Below are positions 1 to 8,238 of a stretch of DNA of 64,000 bases, in pieces. The stretch covers positions 310,001 through 374,000 of the forward strand of contig NZ_JABMKV010000003.1 in NCBI RefSeq assembly GCF_013204825.1, given 5' to 3'. The DNA comes from Pedobacter boryungensis. GTDB lineage: Bacteria > Bacteroidota > Bacteroidia > Sphingobacteriales > Sphingobacteriaceae. The position numbers were made by a program, and so were the translations under genes. The notes under the pieces were generated by a model. It had not been told where the DNA came from and did no database searches. It worked only from the letters and a program-made list of their open reading frames with translations. Positions within the stretch are counted from its first letter, which is position 1; the number at the start of each line of letters is the position of its first letter.

Positions 1-770
1 TTATGGGCAGTATCGTGAATATTTGGATTTAAATGAAGAGGATAAATGAGCTGAACATCATTAGTTTCTGCAATATGTTTTAGCGCACTACAGATTTGCT
101 CAAAGTTCTGACCAAAATTCTCCCTTCTATGACAGGTTACCAATACTACTGGTCGCTCTTGGCTAATAAGTTGCTTTAAGTCTTCTATTTGTAGGTATTT
201 ATTCTTCTCTATTTTTTCAATAGCAAAAAGTAACGCATCTATAATTGTATTTCCCGTTAAACAAATGTGCTTGGGATCAATGCCCTCCTTTAAAAGATTA
301 GTTGATGCTATAGCAGTAGGTGTAAAGTGCAAATAAGCTAATCTGGAAGTTAGTTGACGGTTACCTTCCTCTGGAAAAGGGAAACTTAAATTATAGGTAC
401 GCAAACCGGCCTCAACATGACAAACTTTTACCCCAGCATAAAATCCTGCCAAAGCAGCAAATGTAGAGGTAGTAGTGTCGCCATGCACAAATAAAAAATC
501 AGGATTAAAGGAGTCTAGTACTACTTTCATTCCTTCAATTACCGCTGCAGTGAGTTGACTTAAATCTTGTTTGCTTTTCATTAGCTTTAGATCATAGTCA
601 GGGACAATTTCAAAAAAATCTAAAACCTGATCAAGTAACTCTCTATGTTGACCCGTAACGCAAATTTTAACTTCATATTTATTTTTATGATGTTTGAATT
701 CGTTAATTAATGGAGCCATCTTAATGGCTTCTGGTCTCGTTCCAAAGGCAATTAATATTTTTTTTCTCAC
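1..770 (-). CDS. wecB: UDP-N-acetylglucosamine 2-epimerase (non-hydrolysing), 3' part missing
   Basis: Interconverts UDP-GlcNAc and UDP-ManNAc in the cytoplasm to supply a precursor for surface glycan. The reading frame opens with KKILIAFGTRPEAIK, the family's N-terminal signature. Later come FVHGDTTTS, HVEAGLRT and VTCHRRENFG, all hallmark motifs of the WecB fold. About 256 codons are present of the usual 370-380; the C-terminus lies beyond the left edge. The start is a GTG at 768-770, chosen because an in-frame TAA sits three codons upstream. It begins 9 bases after the stop of a short coding-looking remnant and is the last visible gene of the polysaccharide locus. Whether a UDP-ManNAc dehydrogenase follows cannot be seen. 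Identification is very secure; the pathway role is inferred. Confidence 0.93.
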   Translation of the reverse strand, partial: MRKKILIAFGTRPEAIKMAPLINEFKHHKNKYEVKICVTGQHRELLDQVLDFFEIVPDYDLKLMKSKQDLSQLTAAVIEGMKVVLDSFNPDFLFVHGDTTTSTFAALAGFYAGVKVCHVEAGLRTYNLSFPFPEEGNRQLTSRLAYLHFTPTAIASTNLLKEGIDPKHICLTGNTIIDALLFAIEKIEKNKYLQIEDLKQLISQERPVVLVTCHRRENFGQNFEQICSALKHIAETNDVQLIYPLHLNPNIHDTAH

Positions 771-779
771 AGCTTTGGG

Positions 780-1025
780 TTAAAGTTTGTGCATTAATCT
801 CTGCAAAAAATACGCAGACTTAGGAAGAGTTGAGGTACAGTCTTGGTCATATTTCTTAAAACTATAATCAGTGACTGCAGACGAAAAAAAAGATTTCTCT
901 AAAGTTTGTTTAACGATAAGAAGTTCTCTAGGGATAAAGTAGTACATATCACAAAATAAAGGATAAATATCCTTTATTCCATGAGCTAAATGAAAGTTCC
1001 GTTTTTGCGGACTTATTACAGGTGC
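780..1025 (-). pseudogene. Open frame without a normal start; probable 3' remnant of a lost gene
   Basis: This 327-base gap between wecB and the next glycosyltransferase gene is not empty. One minus frame stays open for 81 codons from a TAA at 1026-1028 to a stop at 780-782. Its composition looks protein-like, including HLAHGIKDIYPLFCDMYYF and LPKSAYFLQRLMHKL. There is no ATG, GTG or TTG near its beginning. The first internal ATG, at 945-947, would give 55 residues. It ends 9 bases before the wecB start, as an operon gene would. I do not recognise the family. The reading as a decayed gene end is inference; a short real gene from 947 is possible. Confidence 0.35.
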
Positions 1026-1097
1026 TTAAATAGTAAGGGTATTAAGATTGTCGTCTAAACGATACTAATTATAGATCATATAGGCTCTAATCTTTCC

Positions 1098-2186
1098 TCA
1101 TAATAATTTATCGATAGTTCTACAGATTTTTGGCCAATAAAAATGCTTGTAAGCAAAAGACTGAAATTCTGAAGATAATTTTTCTAATATATGCGGATTA
1201 TCGCTAATCTTTTTAAAAAGCGCTGCTAAATAGTGATGATCATTAATTGGGAAAACATTACCATATTGGTTACCATCAATTAAATCTCTTACTGCAGGCA
1301 AATCTGTTGAAATAATAAAACAACCAAATTTTGCCGCTTCAGTTAAAACCAATGGAAATCCTTCATATCGTGAGGTTAGCGCAAAAACCTTGGCTGTAGC
1401 ATAATAATCCTCCAATACTTCCCTATTATTAATTGGGCCAGTAAATGTTACTCTGTGCTTTAAATTAGGATTTTGTTTAAAGTAATGCGCAATAAAAGGC
1501 TTGAATTCATTTTCAATAGGCCCAATAATTTCAAGCTTCCATTCCTGATTATAAATCGAAAACTCTCTAAATGCTTCACAAAGTATTTCTGTTGCCTTTT
1601 GTTTTGTGCCAATACGACCAACTGTGATTATCTTATTTTCCTTTTTATTAAAATTGAGTGATTTTTGAACTCCATTATCGTAAAAGCCATTAGGAACATA
1701 GTCTATTTTTCTGCCTAACTGCATAGTTAGATTGAGGTGTTTAAGATAGGTTTGGTTTTCGATGGATACGATATCAATTCCCTTTAAAAGATACTTAGTG
1801 ATTTTTGATGGCAAATAGCTTAATATCTGATCATCAGCATCGAGTTTGAGATATGTCTTTCTTTTGCAAAAAGAATATATTTTGATAAAAAAACACAAAA
1901 TCAAGTTTACTCGGCTTAATTGGTACACTTGGAATACATCATATTTTCTCTGATTAAAAAGAAGAAAAAACAATACATCTAATAATTGATTATGAAAAAT
2001 CTTTTTAAGATATACAATATGAAGCCCTTTTACTTCCTTTTCTAAATAAGAATAATCATCATTTTTATAGCATAAGAAAGTCGATTCATAGTTTAATTCC
2101 TTATGCAGGATATAAGGAATCATACCAACATCTTTAATTAGATGTACGTTTGTAGCAATAGGAAAGATTGTTAGAAATCTCTTCAT
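1098..2186 (-). CDS. Glycosyltransferase family 4 (GT-B)
   Basis: A 362-residue retaining glycosyltransferase expected to add one sugar to the lipid-linked repeat unit on the cytoplasmic face of the inner membrane. Visible GT4 features are the C-terminal Rossmann start IITVGRIGTKQKATEIL (about residues 184-200), then VTFTGPI, and the donor-binding stretch FALTSRYEGFPLVLTEAAKFG with the E-x7-E arrangement near residues 270-290. The N-terminal half is divergent, as usual for acceptor-binding domains. The ATG overlaps the stop of the upstream MurJ-like gene by four bases (ATGA), suggesting translational coupling. Sugar specificity cannot be read from the sequence. Confidence 0.85.
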   Translation of the reverse strand: MKRFLTIFPIATNVHLIKDVGMIPYILHKELNYESTFLCYKNDDYSYLEKEVKGLHIVYLKKIFHNQLLDVLFFLLFNQRKYDVFQVYQLSRVNLILCFFIKIYSFCKRKTYLKLDADDQILSYLPSKITKYLLKGIDIVSIENQTYLKHLNLTMQLGRKIDYVPNGFYDNGVQKSLNFNKKENKIITVGRIGTKQKATEILCEAFREFSIYNQEWKLEIIGPIENEFKPFIAHYFKQNPNLKHRVTFTGPINNREVLEDYYATAKVFALTSRYEGFPLVLTEAAKFGCFIISTDLPAVRDLIDGNQYGNVFPINDHHYLAALFKKISDNPHILEKLSSEFQSFAYKHFYWPKICRTIDKLL

Positions 2187-3694
2187 TTATGCTTTTTAAA
2201 TACTTTTTGATATAAGTTAATTAATATAATTCGCTCATCTAGTTTAAACAAAAACAAAGCTGCCAATAAAATAGCAGTGAGCAAAAATATATTGATAAAC
2301 AAAATCATAAATGCGGAGTTTAAGAGGATAAAGTAATAATTAATGGAATATAGTAGTAAAATAATACTCAATAAAATTGAAATATATTTCATTGCACTTT
2401 TTGCAAGCTCCCTTTTGCCATAAGGTAATTTTGCTAACATTAAGCAGGCGGCAATAAGGTGAGAAATGAATAACGAGAATGGAAAAATATATGCATTTAA
2501 CCTTTTATAAAATAACAGATTTAATAGTATCATAATTACTTGTGCAAAAGAACCATATAAAGCATAGTATTTTCCTCTTTTTGACGATAGTAAACTAATG
2601 CCAAAGATGTAATAAAAAAATATGGCAATTGTAGACCAGCTATAATACATAGTAAGTTTACTTATTTGATGAAGGGCGGTATCTGAAATATTACCACTTT
2701 GGTATATTATACTAATAAAGGGATACGGACATACAGTAAGTATAGCAACTACAAAAATTAAGAGTAAAAAACCAAACTGATAAATTTGTTTAAGCTCAAA
2801 AACGAAACCCTTTATATTATTCTTCATAAAATGAGATGATAATATAGGCACAAACATCGTAACGAGAATACTTAATAAGATGTTGGTCAATATGTCTGAA
2901 AACTTCCTAGAGTAATCAAGCATTGAAACAACACCATAACCTAATAGCGTAGAAATTGTTTTCTCTACAACTAATGCTACTTGACCAATAAAATAAGGGA
3001 TGAAAAATGGCAAAGAAAATAAGATAAACGGTTTCGTATCGGAAAGTTTAATCATTTTTATATCGCTGAATAACTTAATTTTCTTAAATATAATTTGGCA
3101 AATGAGCAGAATAAGCAGAAAAATTAAACTCAAATAGTAACCAAAGACTAATGATAGTATACCTATTTTTGGAGCAAGTATGATAATAAGTATTAGGTTG
3201 ACTATCCCTGAGATAAGTCCTGCAATTTCAGGGACATAAATAGACCGATAGGAGTTTAGTACACTAATCAAAAGTTGATTAACTTGATTAAAAAGAAAGC
3301 TTGGCGCCATAATTCTAATCATAAATAGCAAGAATGTTAATTGCTCGCCTTTATAAGTGGGCGCTATAATAGTAGAAATAAGTTCTGGTTTCCATAAAAT
3401 TAGTAAGACTAAAACTACTGTAACTACATTAGTAAATAGCAGCAAGGAACTCGTTTTTTGTAATGCTTCTTTTTCGCCTTCCTCTTCTCTTATGAAAATA
3501 AATTTAGCTCTAAAGCTTTCGTTGATTGGACCCCATATAGCCATATCGAATATAAGGAGTACATTTATAGCAAGGAGCCAAACATCTCTTTCTATGGTAA
3601 CACCAAAATATTTGGCAGAAAAATAAAGACTTAAAATCGATATACTAAGTCGGCACCCTTTAAGAACAACTAATGTACCTGCTTGTCTCCTCAA
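2183..3694 (-). CDS. MurJ/MviN-type lipid-linked oligosaccharide flippase
   Basis: A polytopic membrane protein of 503 residues with 12-14 hydrophobic segments, resembling the MurJ/MviN branch of the MOP exporter superfamily. The N-terminal region (ERDVWLLAINVL, then IWGPINESFRAKF) is typical of MurJ-like proteins in exopolysaccharide loci. It probably moves the undecaprenyl-linked repeat unit across the inner membrane. The frame has no ATG: the start taken is TTG at 3692-3694. The 14 codons upstream of it, back to an in-frame TGA at 3737-3739, also look coding, so the true N-terminus may be longer or damaged. A Wzx-type flippase is also encoded in this locus at 16908-18335. The end overlaps the GT4 gene by four bases. 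Confidence 0.8.
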   Translation of the reverse strand: MRRQAGTLVVLKGCRLSISILSLYFSAKYFGVTIERDVWLLAINVLLIFDMAIWGPINESFRAKFIFIREEEGEKEALQKTSSLLLFTNVVTVVLVLLILWKPELISTIIAPTYKGEQLTFLLFMIRIMAPSFLFNQVNQLLISVLNSYRSIYVPEIAGLISGIVNLILIIILAPKIGILSLVFGYYLSLIFLLILLICQIIFKKIKLFSDIKMIKLSDTKPFILFSLPFFIPYFIGQVALVVEKTISTLLGYGVVSMLDYSRKFSDILTNILLSILVTMFVPILSSHFMKNNIKGFVFELKQIYQFGFLLLIFVVAILTVCPYPFISIIYQSGNISDTALHQISKLTMYYSWSTIAIFFYYIFGISLLSSKRGKYYALYGSFAQVIMILLNLLFYKRLNAYIFPFSLFISHLIAACLMLAKLPYGKRELAKSAMKYISILLSIILLLYSINYYFILLNSAFMILFINIFLLTAILLAALFLFKLDERIILINLYQKVFKKHK

Positions 3695-3842
3695 CGTCTT
3701 CGAGTTTATACTTTTAAATCTGTGTAATACTTCAATTCAATCCACATCTTTAAACCAAACACTACTTTTTGAAGTACTTAATTGCAGATTGTTAATGATA
3801 ATTGTTGGTCCCAACTTGTAGCAAAAGTCTTTATGACACCTA

Positions 3843-4829
3843 TTAGTCTTGGATAAGAGGAGCTCGACCGAGCAATCGACTAGAACCCTCTAAGGCAAAT
3901 CTAACGCCAACAAAAATAACAACAGAAACAATTAAACTAATGATAAAGGTATTGGTTGAATGAAAAGAAAATGAAATAACCAAAATATTTATTATTAACT
4001 GTATCAATATATAAACCATTGCAACAGTATTATGTGGCATTCCCTTTTCATTAGCTAAGTATTGATACAAGTGGCTCCGATGAGGTTGTAATATAGATTC
4101 TTTTCTAAGTACCCTAAAAAATACTGTTGTTGCAGAATCAAGCCCATATATTAAGATAAATAAGATATAATTTGGATTTTCTGTCGTTTTAACCAACTTA
4201 ATCATTAATGCTACCACAATAAATGCTATACTTACACTTCCAACATCTCCTGCAAAACAACGAGCCTGTGTTCTAAAATTATAGAAAATAAATACTAAGA
4301 GTGCCAGTGCAATTGCTACCGTAAAACCAGTTGAGGCAAAGCCAAGAACCTGATCTTTTAAGTAAATGAGAGTAGCTAATGTGAGTAAACTATAACCGCC
4401 AGTAATTCCATTTATACCATCCATAAAATTCCAAGCATTAATAGTCGCAACTCCCAACATTAATAAGGGTAAATAAACATAAAAGGGGAAATTGAATAAC
4501 GAAAAATCTAGCAACAACATGGCCATTGCAATAAATTGAAATACCAACCTAATCTGCCCCTTAAGTTCGATGATATCATCAACAAAACTTACAATACTAA
4601 TTAGTAGCAGTCCAGCTAAAAACCATGGATGAGCTGATCCGAAACAAAAATAATGGAGAAATGCCGCTATAGGAAAGATAATCCCTCCTCCTCTTACAGT
4701 AATTAAAGTATGCGAACTTCTTGCATTTGGTTTATCAATGATGTTATACTTATTAGCTATCTTGAAATAAATCGCCATCATCAAAAACAAAAAAACAAAA
4801 AATAGCAGGTAGATGTAGATCTTGTTCAT
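3843..4829 (-). CDS. WecA/TagO-like undecaprenyl-phosphate sugar-1-phosphate transferase
   Basis: Integral-membrane glycosyltransferase 4 family enzyme (MraY/WecA superfamily) that starts repeat-unit synthesis by moving a HexNAc-1-phosphate from a UDP-sugar to undecaprenyl phosphate. Diagnostic motifs are VDDIIELKGQIR (Asp pair at residues 84-85), NAWNFMDGINGITGG (134-145), RCFAGDVGS, and the cytoplasmic loop LQPHRSHLYQYL with the conserved histidines. About ten transmembrane segments over 328 residues match the family. The start ATG at 4827-4829 has a good TAnnTTTG promoter motif about 40 bases upstream, so this may begin a transcript carrying the flippase, GT4 and wecB genes. Its place near the end of the locus is typical. 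Confidence 0.9.
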   Translation of the reverse strand: MNKIYIYLLFFVFLFLMMAIYFKIANKYNIIDKPNARSSHTLITVRGGGIIFPIAAFLHYFCFGSAHPWFLAGLLLISIVSFVDDIIELKGQIRLVFQFIAMAMLLLDFSLFNFPFYVYLPLLMLGVATINAWNFMDGINGITGGYSLLTLATLIYLKDQVLGFASTGFTVAIALALLVFIFYNFRTQARCFAGDVGSVSIAFIVVALMIKLVKTTENPNYILFILIYGLDSATTVFFRVLRKESILQPHRSHLYQYLANEKGMPHNTVAMVYILIQLIINILVISFSFHSTNTFIISLIVSVVIFVGVRFALEGSSRLLGRAPLIQD

Positions 4830-4866
4830 TAGTTATTGTTGTACTCCTTTTTATGCCTTAACATAC

Positions 4867-4874
4867 CAAAGATA
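4867..4874 (-). promoter_or_regulatory. Candidate Bacteroidota -7 promoter element upstream of the WecA-like gene
   Basis: The minus strand reads TATCTTTG, an exact match to the TAnnTTTG -7 consensus used by the Bacteroidota primary sigma factor. It lies 38 bases before the ATG at 4829, in a 217-base gap that contains no plausible gene. A TTTG -33 element is not clear. The match is visible; promoter activity is inferred. Confidence 0.4.
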
Positions 4875-5046
4875 GTTATTTAATCAACATATAGAATTCT
4901 AATGTATAAATTTGATAGCAAGCACATCAAAAAGAAATGAGATATCGCCAAGTGTTAATTTACAACTTCAAATAGTTTATTTACTACATTATAGATTAAG
5001 TAATATTGGTAAAACTTAACCGCACTATGCCATATAGATATATAAT

Positions 5047-6105
5047 CTACAATTTTACAAACTCAACTAAATCTTCTTTTTCACTTAAAATTTTAAGAGC
5101 AATATTTTGATTGACTATACTCTTTTTTGGCAGAAGGTGCTCATTAAATTCTTTTACATTAATGTACTCATAATCATAATCATTAAAGTCGCCAATGGCC
5201 ACAGACTTTACAATAGGCGTAATACCAAATAAAAGATATTCCATCATTTTTGTTGGATTTGCCACCCTATTTAGCAAATGATTTGATCTCAAAATAAATC
5301 CATAGTGGGCTTTAGCATAATATTGATCTATCTCATCTGAATTAACAGAATTGATTTCAATTCTATCTAGTTGTATATGATGTTTTAAAATTCGCTTTTT
5401 GAATTGTTCTACCTTTCCTGTTAATATAATAAAACGATAGTGCGGAACATGCTGATAACTATGAATAAGTTCCAGGAGTTCATCTATATTTTGCCAACTT
5501 TGAAGATTACCGCTGTAAATAAATGTAGTCTCACTTCCTATTTCTTTCTTGCCAAAATCAAGGGGAATATGATCTTTTCTAATGTTAGTGTAGTTTGGAT
5601 AAACCATACTATTTTTCGTAATAAATGGGTATTTATGTGTAAAATTTCGCTCCATTACTTTTGAAACATGTATCACATGTGTAGCAAGACGAACAGAAAT
5701 TCTTTCTATAAAATTGAAATAATAAAAATAAAATTTATTATTGATAACTAAATTTTCTTCTGGTACAACACCATGAAAATCAAGGCAAATTTTCTTCTTA
5801 AAAAAGCTTAATTGTATAAATGTCCAAACAGCACCATAAATAGAGTGTAGATAAATAATATCTGCACTTTTAATTAATTTCCAGATAAGAAAAAAATGAA
5901 TAACTGCATTAAGCTTATATTCTTTAACATACTCAGCTGGCTCACAAACTTGCTTACTAAAGTAGAATCTTATCTTAACATCTAGAAAAATTCTTGGGGT
6001 ATGGGTAAAAAGATCATCAATGTTTTTAACACGTTGAACCATTCCGTCTTTTAAAGTCTTTTTGGTTGGGTAAGCGGTAAGGAATAGGATTTCTTTCAAG
6101 CGCAA
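5047..6105 (-). CDS. Glycosyltransferase, GT4-like (GT-B fold)
   Basis: A 352-residue cytoplasmic glycosyltransferase. The N-terminal half carries IIYLHSIYGAVWTF and KKICLDFHGVVPEEN, matching the acceptor-side Rossmann of GT4 enzymes, followed by THVIHVSKVMERNF. The second domain begins with TTFIYSGNLQSWQNIDELL and ends with YGFILRSNHLLNRVANPTKMMEYLLFG, the degenerate donor-binding motif with the terminal Glu (ANPTKMMEYL). The start is taken as TTG at 6103-6105, since an in-frame TAA lies a few codons upstream and there is no ATG. The first bases overlap the end of a short remnant frame. Sugar and linkage are unknown. Confidence 0.8.
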   Translation of the reverse strand: MRLKEILFLTAYPTKKTLKDGMVQRVKNIDDLFTHTPRIFLDVKIRFYFSKQVCEPAEYVKEYKLNAVIHFFLIWKLIKSADIIYLHSIYGAVWTFIQLSFFKKKICLDFHGVVPEENLVINNKFYFYYFNFIERISVRLATHVIHVSKVMERNFTHKYPFITKNSMVYPNYTNIRKDHIPLDFGKKEIGSETTFIYSGNLQSWQNIDELLELIHSYQHVPHYRFIILTGKVEQFKKRILKHHIQLDRIEINSVNSDEIDQYYAKAHYGFILRSNHLLNRVANPTKMMEYLLFGITPIVKSVAIGDFNDYDYEYINVKEFNEHLLPKKSIVNQNIALKILSEKEDLVEFVKL

Positions 6106-6215
6106 AGAGTTTTTAGAATTTTAGTACAAGCACTATCATTTCCATAAAGGTTTTTCATTCTTAACATAGCTTTTGGTTTGTCCTTAAATACTTCATGTTT
6201 TCCAAGTAATTTTTG
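6096..6215 (-). pseudogene. Probable C-terminal remnant of a UDP-sugar 2-epimerase-like gene
   Basis: In the 87-base gap between two glycosyltransferase genes one minus frame is open for 39 codons and looks coding. It runs from inside the end of the GT2 gene, in a different frame, to a stop at 6096-6098. Its tail KNLYGNDSACTKIL resembles the C-termini of NeuC/WecB-type epimerases; the NeuC in this window has VNPYGVGNSADQII at the same place. The only ATGs are internal (first at 6165-6167). I infer the 3' end of a gene that was deleted or replaced. Chance similarity in so short a stretch is possible. Confidence 0.3.
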
Positions 6216-7092
6216 CTAATTGTAATGCATACTTTCTTCTCATAATTGCGTACGTCATTAAATAATGAACTGTCCACAATACTTTCATTGTCTTATAAGA
6301 AATAAGGCCATAACATTTACGAAAGAATAAGCTCCTACCTTTTGCAAAGAACTGATACTTAAGTAAATAATTAGATTTTAATTGCTGACTTCCACCTTCG
6401 AGATGGACAATTTCTACCAAAGGTAGTAAAACACATTTATATTCATGTTTCTTAAAACGAAAACATAGCTCTGTTTCTTCGAAATAAAGAAAAAAATCTT
6501 CGTCAAATAATCCAGTTTCCATTAAAGCAGCTTTTCTTAAAAACAAGTCTGCTCCAGATATATAATCTACTGTTATTGTTTTTTTCGTGCTAGCTTTTAT
6601 TGCAGAATGCAGGCGTTTGTAATAATAAGCCTGATATAGTCGATAGAAGCCTAAAGAAGAAAATGCTTCTTTTAACGTCGGGAAATTACCATAAGCTACT
6701 TGAAGTTTTCCATCTGGCAGACAAAGACTTGCACCACAACATGCAACATTAACATTTTCTTTACACTCCATAAAACTTAAAAAAGCACCAATTGCATCGC
6801 TTTTTAAATATGTATCCGGATTTAAAATAAAAAAATAATCCCCTTTAGCCACAGATATGCCCTGATTATTAGCTCTAGCAAAACCAAGGTTATCAGAATT
6901 AAAAATGAAGTGAATATTATGGTAAATTTCAACTAAGTTTATTGGTTTATCAACAGTTGAATTATTATCGATTACAATAATCTCATAAGAACAAGTAGTA
7001 TGTTTGGTTATTGATTCTAAACATTGGATTAATAACTGAGTACTATTGAAATTAACTATAATGATACTTACTTGTATAAGTTGATTACCCAT
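6193..7092 (-). CDS. Glycosyltransferase family 2, rhamnosyltransferase-like
   Basis: Inverting GT-A glycosyltransferase of 299 residues. The N-terminus VSIIIVNFNSTQLLIQCLESI and IIVIDNNSTVDKP are the nucleotide-binding strand of GT2. NLGFARANNQGISVAKGDYFFILNPDTYL contains the metal-binding DxD-equivalent NPD near residue 93. DYISGADLFLRKAALMETGLFDEDFFLYFEETELCFRFK carries the catalytic ED motif of the WbbL/rhamnosyltransferase subgroup. With a full rml operon in the same locus, transfer of L-rhamnose or a derivative is plausible but unproven. The C-terminal 60 residues are basic and amphipathic, fitting membrane association. Confidence 0.87.
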   Translation of the reverse strand: MGNQLIQVSIIIVNFNSTQLLIQCLESITKHTTCSYEIIVIDNNSTVDKPINLVEIYHNIHFIFNSDNLGFARANNQGISVAKGDYFFILNPDTYLKSDAIGAFLSFMECKENVNVACCGASLCLPDGKLQVAYGNFPTLKEAFSSLGFYRLYQAYYYKRLHSAIKASTKKTITVDYISGADLFLRKAALMETGLFDEDFFLYFEETELCFRFKKHEYKCVLLPLVEIVHLEGGSQQLKSNYLLKYQFFAKGRSLFFRKCYGLISYKTMKVLWTVHYLMTYAIMRRKYALQLAKITWKT

Positions 7093-7245
7093 TACGCTAT
7101 AATTGAGATCTGCTTATAAGTTTTAAAAAATTGAAAAACGAAGCATATTGCCCTAACATAAGACTTTTTAATAAATTAATAAACTTTAGGTTTTTTTTAT
7201 CAATGAACAAAAGGCATTTAGCTACTAACTATCTAATTATGTAAA

Positions 7246-8235
7246 CTAATCCAATTCAAATATATCTTCAATCCAACCATTTATACTATATTTTTTTAAT
7301 ATATCATCACCAACAGGTTTAAACGCTGTGTTAAAAAAATCCATTGGCACATTGGGATCATTCCTATCTAGAATTAAAAAATTAGTTGGGTCATAAAAAT
7401 CATATCGAACGATGTCTTTATTAGTGGTAATAAGTTTTTTTTGAGCCCCTAATGTTTCTAAAGTTCTCATTGTTAAACCAACTTGCTCCGGATGATTAAT
7501 GTCTAGTACAACCTTAGTATGATGAACCATTTCTGCAGTTTCATCATGAGATAGTGAAGTAAACGATATATCTTCTAATTTAACATTCTTGAAATTCTTT
7601 TCGACTATCTTTTTTGCCCAATAAAGTTTTTGACTACTAAGAAAAAAATAGGTTTTAAATCGGAGTTTATCTGGCAATTTGCACATCAAATTTCTCACAA
7701 AGATATATCTGTCGCTATGTGCTGTAGCAATAAGAAGTAGGTCATAAAGAATTTGGGCCTCCTTTGCCTTATACTTATTAATATAGAATAAAGGTCTAAA
7801 CTTTAAATCATATTTTTCAGCATCAATGGGGTCGAAGGTAATCGTACGATCAACTTCAGGCAATAGTTCTAATGCCCCCTTATTCTTAAAAGAATCCCAC
7901 ATGTAAAGTATAACTTCTGCTTTATGAAAGGAATTTTTAAAGCTAGTTAAAATTGGCAATGTTAGGGTTTCTGGACTAATGATAAAAATATAATCAAACT
8001 CCTTTTTTTCCTTGATCAATTGATTGAGGACGCCCGAATAATAGTTGATAATTTTTCTTTTAACAACTTTTTTATTCAAACGGATGAGCACTTTTGTTAA
8101 AAATGTATTAGATGGACGTTCATCACACCAAGTTACATGAGCTCCCATGCGTTTTAGCGCATCCTGAATTTCTACTTCGTATGAAAAAAAACTTGGTGAT
8201 AAAAATAAAATATTCTTCTTATCTAATGATGCCAT
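7246..8235 (-). CDS. CgeB-like glycosyltransferase-related protein (paralogue A)
   Basis: A 329-residue cytoplasmic protein related to CgeB/capsule-biosynthesis proteins of GT-B type. The C-terminal half has DINHPEQVGLTMRTLETLGAQKKLITTNKDIVRYDFY, a degenerate GT-B donor-binding region with the conserved E of RTLETLG. Earlier it shows VILYMWDSF and FDPIDAEKYDLKFRPLFY. These blocks also occur, in the same order, in the 331-residue product at 12767-13762, so the two are paralogues within one locus. The stop is followed after 3 bases by the SDR gene's territory on the other side (8239), so it is co-transcribed. Function as a transferase is inferred from fold; substrate unknown. Confidence 0.7.
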   Translation of the reverse strand: MASLDKKNILFLSPSFFSYEVEIQDALKRMGAHVTWCDERPSNTFLTKVLIRLNKKVVKRKIINYYSGVLNQLIKEKKEFDYIFIISPETLTLPILTSFKNSFHKAEVILYMWDSFKNKGALELLPEVDRTITFDPIDAEKYDLKFRPLFYINKYKAKEAQILYDLLLIATAHSDRYIFVRNLMCKLPDKLRFKTYFFLSSQKLYWAKKIVEKNFKNVKLEDISFTSLSHDETAEMVHHTKVVLDINHPEQVGLTMRTLETLGAQKKLITTNKDIVRYDFYDPTNFLILDRNDPNVPMDFFNTAFKPVGDDILKKYSINGWIEDIFELD

Positions 8236-8238
8236 CTT

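Noticed and set aside
3842..4829. Phosphoglycosyltransferase of the WbaP/PglC type as the initiating enzyme
   Set aside because: The motifs (VDDIIELKG, NFMDGING) and ten-helix topology are of the WecA/MraY superfamily instead.
7093..7245. A 40-codon open frame after the CgeB-like paralogue A gene, ending at about 7095
   Set aside because: It has no good start (internal ATG gives 20 residues), is low in complexity and AT-rich, and shows no motif. It is weaker than the other remnants.
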